The notes under the pieces: model-generated
Told to the model about the DNA's origin: nothing
Database searches by the model: none
What the model saw: the letters and a program-made list of their open reading frames with translations, nothing else
In this document: positions 13,869 through 19,550 of the stretch, piece after piece
Layout: each line of letters opens with the position of its first letter
How positions within the stretch are numbered: the stretch's first letter is position 1
Source of the DNA: Fidelibacterota bacterium
GTDB lineage: Bacteria; Fidelibacterota; Marinisomatia; Marinisomatales; UBA1611
Direction: 5' to 3'
Assembly (NCBI GenBank): GCA_012964275.1
Contig: DTUG01000034.1
Location: forward strand, 1-19,550
DNA: 19,550 bases
Made by a program: the position numbers and the translations under genes

Positions 13869-14876
13869 TTGATTTCTTCAGGTAGAGAAACAAAAAAGAA
13901 GCCTATCCGTGTATTAAGCGGAATTCAGCCATCGGGTCAGCTGCATTTGGGAAATTATTTCGGTATGATGTCCCGGATGATACACTATCAGCGGGAAAAC
14001 GACCTTTTTTGTTTTATTGTGAATTACCATGCATTAACCACTATTCAGGAAAAAGATCGGCTGAAAAGAAATACGTTTAATGCCGCTGTTGATTTTTTAG
14101 CTTTAGGCATGGATCCAGATAAATCTACTTTTTGGGTTCAGGGCGATGTACCGCAGGTGGCTGAATTAACGTGGCTGCTGTCAAATATCACGAGTCTGGG
14201 ACTCATGGATAGGTCCACATCCTATAAAGATAAAGTTGCCAAAGGGATTACACCAAATATGGGTCTATACTCTTATCCATTACTGATGGCAGCGGATATC
14301 CTGCTTTTTGGGACCGATATTGTTCCTGTAGGAAAAGATCAGAAGCAACATTTGGAAATGACGAGAGATATTGCATTAAGGTTTAATCATACTTATGGCA
14401 ATGTGTTTGTTATTCCAGAACCGGATATTGAAGAAGAAACAATGTTAGTGCCAGGAGTAGATGGTCAGAAAATGAGTAAATCTTATGGTAATACTATTCC
14501 AATTTTTATCGATGAACATGAACTGGAAAAAAATATTATGTCCATCGTGACGGACTCAACATCCGTTAATGAACCAAAAGATAAAGATACACAGCTTTTT
14601 ATCATATACAGTCTCTTTTTGGACGAAAAGGAACGGTTGGAACTTGCAGACCGTTATGATTCTCTAGGTTTACGTTATGGGGATGTAAAAAGAGAATTGA
14701 TTGAACGAATAAAGAGTCATTTCAGCCCTTACAGGGAAAAACGAAATTATCTCTTAAGTCACCCGGATGATATTCATCAGATTCTTGAAATGGGAGCAAA
14801 AAAAGCTGCTGGCGTTGCAGATCAATATCTTCATCAGGCCCGGGAAGCTATGGGATTGAATTACGGTAATGTATAA
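13869..14876 (+). CDS. trpS: Tryptophanyl-tRNA synthetase
   Basis: Charges tRNA-Trp with tryptophan, using ATP; cytoplasmic class I aminoacyl-tRNA synthetase. The 335-residue length is normal. The HIGH-type motif is PSGQLHLGNYFG (H26-L-G-N29), and KMSKS is exact at residues 201-205 (GQKMSKSYGN). The Rossmann fold and the tryptophan-pocket region (ADILLFGTDIVPVGKDQKQH) are intact. The start is TTG at 13869. No ATG is available upstream before the in-frame stop near 13836, and the first internal ATG would remove the HIGH motif. Only a weak AGG lies upstream. The 3' end overlaps scpA by 8 bases. Confidence 0.96.
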   Translation: MISSGRETKKKPIRVLSGIQPSGQLHLGNYFGMMSRMIHYQRENDLFCFIVNYHALTTIQEKDRLKRNTFNAAVDFLALGMDPDKSTFWVQGDVPQVAELTWLLSNITSLGLMDRSTSYKDKVAKGITPNMGLYSYPLLMAADILLFGTDIVPVGKDQKQHLEMTRDIALRFNHTYGNVFVIPEPDIEEETMLVPGVDGQKMSKSYGNTIPIFIDEHELEKNIMSIVTDSTSVNEPKDKDTQLFIIYSLFLDEKERLELADRYDSLGLRYGDVKRELIERIKSHFSPYREKRNYLLSHPDDIHQILEMGAKKAAGVADQYLHQAREAMGLNYGNV

Positions 14877-15594
14877 AGTACGCCTGGAAAATTTTGAAGG
14901 TCCAATGGATCTCTTACTTTATTTTATCCGAAGGGATGAATTGGATATTTATAATATATCCATTGCGGTACTTACAAAGGAATTTATTGAAACTATTGAA
15001 GCTTGGAAAAGAATGCAAATGCATGTGGCCGGGGAATTCATTGTTATGGCTTCCACTCTCATGCGTATTAAGGCAAAAATGCTGTTACCCTGTTCAGAAC
15101 TGGATGATGACGGCGAAATTATCGACCCCCGTACGGAATTGATGCAGCAGCTTATAGAGTATAAACGATTTAAGGATGCAGCAGAAAACCTGAATTCAAT
15201 GGCGGCAAAACGGAGTCATATTTATCCCAGGCAATCTGAGCAGTTTATCCCTGATGTAAAAGGCGATGAAGTAAGCAATTTACTTCGGGATATATCACTT
15301 TTTGACTTGGCTCGTGTTTTCAAAAATGCCATGGAAAATCGACCTGTTGTTTCCCAATTCGAACTGCATCGGGAACCGGTAAAACTGGAACAGCAGAAGG
15401 AATTTATTTTCAGGTATTTTGATGGTGATGGTCGGGTAAAATTTTCCACTCTCTTAGCTCAACTTCATACAAGAATGGAAATTGTCGTCACCTTTCTGGC
15501 AATATTGGACCTTGTAAGGGAAGGTGTGTGTACCCTTAGCCAGGGTGAACTCTTTGGCGAATTAGAACTATTTCATATGAATATGGAAGCCTGA
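14869..15594 (+). CDS. scpA: Segregation and condensation protein A (kleisin)
   Basis: Kleisin subunit of the Smc-ScpAB condensin that compacts and segregates the chromosome. The 241-residue length fits. The N-terminus VRLENFEGPMDLLLYFIRRDELDIYNI (broken here as FEGPMDLLLYFIRRDELDIY) is the ScpA hallmark, followed by GEFIVMASTLMRIKAKMLLP, which bridges to the Smc neck. The C-terminal winged helix (about 180-235; RVKFSTLLAQLHTRMEIVVTFLAILDLVREG) binds the Smc cap. It overlaps trpS upstream by 8 bases and scpB downstream by a single base (TGATG), indicating coupled translation with its partner. No smc gene is in the window. Confidence 0.96.
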   Translation: MYKVRLENFEGPMDLLLYFIRRDELDIYNISIAVLTKEFIETIEAWKRMQMHVAGEFIVMASTLMRIKAKMLLPCSELDDDGEIIDPRTELMQQLIEYKRFKDAAENLNSMAAKRSHIYPRQSEQFIPDVKGDEVSNLLRDISLFDLARVFKNAMENRPVVSQFELHREPVKLEQQKEFIFRYFDGDGRVKFSTLLAQLHTRMEIVVTFLAILDLVREGVCTLSQGELFGELELFHMNMEA

Positions 15595-16202
15595 TGCAGC
15601 AAAAAGAGCAAGATCGTATTGTTGAAGCACTTTTATTTGCCAATCCAGAACCACTGACTCAGGCCCAGCTCAATAAGGTTTTTGATGATGATGCACCCAG
15701 TTTGAAAGATTCTGTAAACCGGTTGAATAAATTTTTAAGTATTCATGACCGTGCATACGAAATAATATCAGTGGCAGGCGGCTATCAATTAGTAACTCGT
15801 AGTGAGTATGAGGTCTGGATACGCCGGTTGCTTAACAAATCAGGCAGGTTAAACCTATCTTCAGCAGCATTAGATGCCTTAGCCATAATTGCTTATAAAC
15901 AACCCATTGGCCGCTATGATGTTGAGGCAATACGGGGCGTTGATTCATCTGGAGTCTTAAAAACATTGATCACCCGGGGTTTAATCAAGATCAAAGGTCG
16001 GGATTCTGGACCTGGACGGCCACTTTTATATAAAACTACAAAAAAGTTCCTAGAACATTTTGGATTAAATCGCCTATCGGACATGCCAAAGCTTAAAGAA
16101 ATCACAGAGCTTATCGAAGCAGATCCAACCTTGGGGGAACAAATGACAGTATTCCACAAACCGGAAACTGGACCCCAGTTCATAGACCCATCCCCAGAAT
16201 AA
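15594..16202 (+). CDS. scpB: Segregation and condensation protein B
   Basis: ScpB forms dimers that bind the central part of ScpA in the Smc condensin complex. The 202-residue protein shows tandem winged-helix domains. The first runs over about 5-80 (VEALLFANPEPLTQAQLNKV, and YEIISVAGGYQLVTRSEY, the conserved 'GGyql.T...y' turn). The second runs over about 90-165 (LSSAALDALAIIAYKQPIGR, then GVDSSGVLKTLITRGLIK and GRPLLYKTTKKFLEHFGL). Both are textbook ScpB patterns. The tail of about 25 residues is variable and polar. The start codon overlaps the scpA stop, and the following pseudouridine synthase starts 3 bases after its stop, the widespread scpA-scpB-rluB order. Confidence 0.96.
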   Translation: MQQKEQDRIVEALLFANPEPLTQAQLNKVFDDDAPSLKDSVNRLNKFLSIHDRAYEIISVAGGYQLVTRSEYEVWIRRLLNKSGRLNLSSAALDALAIIAYKQPIGRYDVEAIRGVDSSGVLKTLITRGLIKIKGRDSGPGRPLLYKTTKKFLEHFGLNRLSDMPKLKEITELIEADPTLGEQMTVFHKPETGPQFIDPSPE

Positions 16203-16205
16203 TTC

Positions 16206-16904
16206 ATGCGTTTGAACAAGTATCTTGCCAAAGCCGGAATTGCATCCCGGCGGGAGGCCGATAATCTTATCCGCATGGCTACTACGACTGTAAATGGTGA
16301 AATTGTGTTGAATCCGGCTTATGATGTAAAACAAGATGATGAGATCAGATATGACAGCACAGTGATCAATCCTGCATCAGAGTCTGTTGTGGTAATGTTC
16401 AATAAACCTAAAGGTGTTATTTCAAGTATGAAAGACACCCATGGTCGTAAAACAGTGTTGGATTATATTTCATCAAAATACCGATTGGTACCGGTTGGTA
16501 GATTGGATAAAAATTCAACTGGTTTGTTATTACTTACCAATGATGGTGACCTACATCATTACCTGACCCATCCTAAGAACCAAATTTGTCGTGATTATGA
16601 AGTTGTGATTGAGAGTCGATTATCATCCCAACAAGTAAAAATGATGGCACAGGGGTTATCAATTGGTAGAGGGGAATACGGGAAAGCGGATGTTTTAAGT
16701 CAAAGAACGAAGAAGGGAAGAACAGTTGCTGTGTTACGGTTACGGCAAGGTAAAAATCGTGAAATACGCCGTATTTTTAAGCGGTTGAAAATCAGGCTGT
16801 TTTCATTGCACCGTTTTAGCTTCGCAACGCTTGACTTAGGTAAATTAAAAGAAGGTGAGTATAGGGCTTTACTCCCTCATGAAACACAACAGATAAGACA
16901 GTAA
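16206..16904 (+). CDS. rluB: 23S rRNA pseudouridine synthase, RluB/RsuA family
   Basis: Isomerises a specific uridine in rRNA to pseudouridine; by context most likely the RluB type acting on 23S rRNA. The 232-residue protein has an N-terminal S4 RNA-binding domain (1-60; MRLNKYLAKAGIASRREADNL and the VNG turn). The catalytic domain has the motif VGRLDKNSTGLLLLTNDGDL with catalytic D101, preceded by FNKPKGVISSMKD. The C-terminal KGRTVAVLRLRQGKNREIRRIFK pattern is the family's RNA-contact motif. The position directly after scpB is conserved in many bacteria and supports RluB. RsuA or RluE cannot be excluded on sequence alone. A 108-base gap to cmk follows, in which I see no clear hairpin terminator. 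Confidence 0.92.
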   Translation: MRLNKYLAKAGIASRREADNLIRMATTTVNGEIVLNPAYDVKQDDEIRYDSTVINPASESVVVMFNKPKGVISSMKDTHGRKTVLDYISSKYRLVPVGRLDKNSTGLLLLTNDGDLHHYLTHPKNQICRDYEVVIESRLSSQQVKMMAQGLSIGRGEYGKADVLSQRTKKGRTVAVLRLRQGKNREIRRIFKRLKIRLFSLHRFSFATLDLGKLKEGEYRALLPHETQQIRQ

Positions 16905-17012
16905 TTTTCCCATTTCCTGCTACGTTTTTTTACTCCTAGGTTAATTTCTATTCGTTTTTGCCAATCTCCATTAATTCGGGTAATTTCGCCGGCTTATTGA
17001 GAGTTGATAACC

Positions 17013-17666
17013 ATGATCATCGCTATTGATGGACCAGCCGCTTCAGGAAAAAGTACTACCGCACAAGGTGTAGCCACTCGATTGGGGATAACCTATCTGG
17101 ATACCGGTGCTATGTACAGGTCAATCACCCTGGGATTGATGGACCATGGGATTTCCCTTAGAGATCTTAGTTCCATCGAAGAGTTTCTTAATACGGTTAA
17201 AATTGAATTTGGAGATTCTAATTCGGGCAGTAAGATTTATCTGAACGGGAGAGATATTACTGATAAGATACGTTCCACTGCTGTAACTGAAAAGGTAAGC
17301 GTGGTCAGTGCCATAGGTGTGATTCGCGAGTCTATGGTCCAGATCCAGAGGAAAATCGGCGGAAATACCGATTGTGTTCTTGAAGGGAGAGATATTGGCA
17401 CAGTAGTTTTTCCTGATGCTGATTTTAAATTCTTTTTGGTTGCGGATGTGGAAGTTCGTGCTCGCCGTCGCCTCAAAGATTTGGATGAACTAGGTGAGGA
17501 ACAAACTATCGAAGAGATGATAGCAGATATTAGATGCCGGGATGAATTGGATTCCACCCGGGATCATTCACCCTTGGTAAAGGCAGAAGGTGCGATAGAG
17601 ATAGATACAGGGAAATTAACTATAGATGGGCAAATTGAAAAAATCGTTAACATAATAAACCAATAA
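17013..17666 (+). CDS. cmk: Cytidylate kinase (CMP/dCMP kinase)
   Basis: Phosphorylates CMP and dCMP with ATP, feeding pyrimidine nucleotide pools. The protein has 217 residues from the ATG at 17013. The P-loop is GPAASGKST (7-15), and the CMP-binding segment LDTGAMYR is at 29-36. The conserved CVLEGRDIGTVVFPDADFKFFL lies in the middle, and the lid with RCRDELDSTRDHSPL near the end. A TTG start at 17004 would add three residues; the ATG is preceded by GAGAG about 7 bases upstream and fits the family N-terminus MIIAIDGPAASGKS. It is immediately followed by rpsA, the conserved cmk-rpsA pair. Confidence 0.96.
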   Translation: MIIAIDGPAASGKSTTAQGVATRLGITYLDTGAMYRSITLGLMDHGISLRDLSSIEEFLNTVKIEFGDSNSGSKIYLNGRDITDKIRSTAVTEKVSVVSAIGVIRESMVQIQRKIGGNTDCVLEGRDIGTVVFPDADFKFFLVADVEVRARRRLKDLDELGEEQTIEEMIADIRCRDELDSTRDHSPLVKAEGAIEIDTGKLTIDGQIEKIVNIINQ

Positions 17667-17681
17667 AGGAACATTGAATCA

Positions 17682-19520
17682 GTGAAAGAAGATAGAATTA
17701 CAGAACCAGCAGTTGAAGATGCGTCAGAAACAGTCGAAATGTCTGTGGAAAGCGTCAGCGTTGAAGAAACGCCTGCTGCTATAGACGATGTTATTGAAAT
17801 TAAAGATTATTTAAATCCGAAATTATTTAATGAGGTCCGGGTAGTCACCCGTCAGGAAATTAAAACATCCGGCGAAAATGAAAATATACCAAAGGAAATA
17901 GATGAAGCTTATTTAGGTACTTTAGTTGATATTTCTGAAAATCAACTCATTCAAGGTCGTGTAGTGGGAATGAATGAACGGGATGTCCTGATTGATATTG
18001 GTTTTAAATCAGAAGGTATTATTGACCGGAGTGAATTTTCGGAAGAAGATCTTCCTGCGATCGGAGACCAAGTTGAGGTGTATTTAGAGTTTATTGAAGA
18101 TGCCAGCGGGAATACAATACTTTCTAAAGAAAAAGCTGATTTTATGAGGCGTTGGCGTGACCTCCGGGAAGCGTTTGAAAATCAAACAGTAATTACAGGA
18201 AAGGTTATACGTCGAATAAAGGGTGGAATGGTGGTAGACCTCGAGGTGGTTCAGGCATTTTTACCAGGATCCCAGATAGACGTAAGGCCGATACAAGATT
18301 TTGATGTTTATCTTAATAAGGAGATAGAACTTAGAATTGTGAAGTTTAATGAAGCCCGCAAGAATATTGTTGTTTCTCACAAAGTAATTCTTGAGGATAG
18401 TCTAAAGGAACAGCGCGAAACATTATTTAAAGAATTGGAAATTGGTTCAATCCTAGAAGGTCGTGTAAAAAATATTACAGATTTTGGTGTTTTTGTTGAT
18501 TTAGGTGGAATTGATGGTTTACTACATATTACAGATTTAACGTGGGGACGCGTTAATCATCCATCAGAAGTGGTGAGTCTTGATGATGATATTACGGTAA
18601 AAGTCATTGAATATGATGAAGAACGCATGCGAGTATCTCTGGGTTTAAAACAACTAACGCCACATCCATGGGAAGAAGTAGAGATCAAATACCCAATTGG
18701 AAATGTTGTGTCTGGAAAAGTTGTTAGTTTAACCAATTATGGTGCATTCATAGAGTTAGAACCAGGCGTTGAAGGCTTGATTCACGTTTCAGAAATATCC
18801 TGGACCCGGCACATAAAAAATCCATCAGAAGAATATTCCCTAGGTGATGAAATTGAGGCTCAAGTTCTATCAATCGATACAGATGAACGAAAAATAAGTC
18901 TGGGAGTTAAACAGCTTTCGCCAGATCCATGGGATGAGATAGAAGAAGAATTCATGGTTGGTACCGTTCAGAAAGGAGAAGTTCAAAACTTGACCCAGTT
19001 TGGTGCATTTGTAGAAATCAAAGAGGGTATTGATGGTCTCATTCATGTATCTGATCTATCATGGACTAAAGTTATCAGACATGCAAAAGAGGTTTTAGAA
19101 AAAGGTCAGGAAATAGAAGTTTGTATATTAGAAGTTTCAAGAGAAAATCGCAGAATAGCCCTCGGTTTTAAACAGGTTCAAGAAGATCCCTGGCCATCTA
19201 TCATCGAGCATTATGAATCAGGGAAAGAGGTAAGCGGGCAAATCATTCGTGTACTGGATAAAGGTATTATTATTCAATTGGAAATGGACGTAGAAGGAAT
19301 CATTCCTTTCGGAAAAATGTCAAAAAGAGATCGCCGTGCATTAGCCAGCCAGTACGAAGTTGGTGCGAATCTTTCCGGAATTGTGATGAAAGTTACGCCC
19401 GATGACAAAAAGGTTGTTTTATATAAAGAGGAACTTGCTGGCGGAGGCCGGACACGATCCGCCACAGATGATGTTAAGGAATACTTAAAGAATCAGGATG
19501 TGAAAACAAGTGAGAAATAA
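17682..19520 (+). CDS. rpsA: 30S ribosomal protein S1, six S1 domains
   Basis: mRNA-binding ribosomal protein needed to start translation on leaders without strong Shine-Dalgarno pairing. The 612-residue protein contains six OB-fold S1 domains beginning near residues 89, 170, 257, 342, 429 and 516. Domains 3-5 are the most canonical (for example VVSGKVVSLTNYGAFIEL followed by GLIHVSEISW). Domains 1 and 2 are divergent, as expected for the ribosome-binding end. About 85 acidic residues precede domain 1, longer than in E. coli S1 (557 residues in total). The start is GTG at 17682 with AAAGGA 11 bases upstream, one of the better ribosome-binding sites in the window. It follows cmk by 15 bases. 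Many genes here lack an obvious Shine-Dalgarno sequence, which suits reliance on S1. Confidence 0.96.
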   Translation: MKEDRITEPAVEDASETVEMSVESVSVEETPAAIDDVIEIKDYLNPKLFNEVRVVTRQEIKTSGENENIPKEIDEAYLGTLVDISENQLIQGRVVGMNERDVLIDIGFKSEGIIDRSEFSEEDLPAIGDQVEVYLEFIEDASGNTILSKEKADFMRRWRDLREAFENQTVITGKVIRRIKGGMVVDLEVVQAFLPGSQIDVRPIQDFDVYLNKEIELRIVKFNEARKNIVVSHKVILEDSLKEQRETLFKELEIGSILEGRVKNITDFGVFVDLGGIDGLLHITDLTWGRVNHPSEVVSLDDDITVKVIEYDEERMRVSLGLKQLTPHPWEEVEIKYPIGNVVSGKVVSLTNYGAFIELEPGVEGLIHVSEISWTRHIKNPSEEYSLGDEIEAQVLSIDTDERKISLGVKQLSPDPWDEIEEEFMVGTVQKGEVQNLTQFGAFVEIKEGIDGLIHVSDLSWTKVIRHAKEVLEKGQEIEVCILEVSRENRRIALGFKQVQEDPWPSIIEHYESGKEVSGQIIRVLDKGIIIQLEMDVEGIIPFGKMSKRDRRALASQYEVGANLSGIVMKVTPDDKKVVLYKEELAGGGRTRSATDDVKEYLKNQDVKTSEK

Positions 19521-19523
19521 GAT

Positions 19524-19550
19524 TTGCCCAAAGAACTTTTTAAAGCTGCT
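19524..19550 (+). CDS. Possible start of a further gene, cut by the window edge
   Basis: A TTG 3 bases after the rpsA stop opens a frame reading (M/L)PKELFKAA to the end of the window. The tight spacing and sensible amino-acid composition suggest the 5' end of the next operon gene, but nine codons are too few to identify it and the ribosome-binding site is unclear. Confidence 0.3.

Noticed and set aside
16905..17012. Possible small RNA or terminator between the pseudouridine synthase and cmk
   Set aside because: A T-run (about 16925-16931) is present but no convincing hairpin precedes it, and no RNA family pattern was seen.
18453..19320. Repeated sequence blocks in the rpsA region
   Set aside because: These are the tandem S1 domains of ribosomal protein S1, diverged at DNA level, not a mobile or CRISPR repeat.

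Overview
The window looks like chromosomal DNA from a diderm bacterium of moderate to low GC content. The best guess is the Fibrobacterota-Chlorobi-Bacteroidota (FCB) neighbourhood, for example a marine Marinimicrobia-like lineage. The reasons are a DUF3098-type small membrane protein, a TonB-dependent receptor with an N-terminal carboxypeptidase-regulatory-like domain, outer-membrane beta-barrels, a six-domain ribosomal protein S1, and frequent starts without a clear Shine-Dalgarno sequence. The assignment is inferred from gene content only. Nothing in the window looks like a phage, an insertion sequence or a CRISPR array.

Layout. (1) 1-358, minus strand: a tRNA-Asp cut by the window edge, overlapped by the 3' end of a DUF3098-like gene. 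(2) 450-3655, plus: mltG (peptidoglycan chain terminator) overlapping a pcrA/uvrD helicase. (3) 3710-6471, plus: a Fur box followed by a tightly packed fur-feoA-feoB ferrous-iron operon. (4) 6534-7022, minus: a GNAT acetyltransferase convergent with feoB. (5) 7087-10154, plus: an OB-fold/HD exoribonuclease-like gene, an ECF transporter S component and an uncharacterised 530-residue outer-membrane barrel, overlapping or nearly touching. (6) 10159-12447, minus: a BtuB-like TonB-dependent receptor under a cobalamin riboswitch, converging on the barrel gene with a 4-base gap. (7) 12539-19520, plus: an NlpC/P60 peptidase and an HNH nuclease, then trpS, scpA, scpB, an rluB-type pseudouridine synthase, cmk and rpsA, and possibly the first codons of another gene at the edge.

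How they work together. Region 3 is a self-contained iron-uptake unit, with a repressor apparently regulating its own operon. Regions 5 and 6 look like a vitamin (probably B12) uptake locus: a riboswitch-controlled outer-membrane receptor next to an inner-membrane ECF S component and a second barrel. The ECF ATPases and T component are not in the window. Region 7 is housekeeping: tRNA charging, chromosome condensation, rRNA modification, nucleotide metabolism and translation.

The most interesting detail is the riboswitch expression platform. A terminator-like hairpin (12213-12233) contains the receptor's only good Shine-Dalgarno sequence in its 3' arm. A 9-base perfect inverted repeat (12230-12238 with 12262-12270) forms a competing antiterminator. 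The receptor's reading frame appears to begin with a rare ATT codon at 12207, directly after the T-tract; the first conventional start codon in frame (TTG at 12087) would remove the signal peptide and half of the N-terminal domain.
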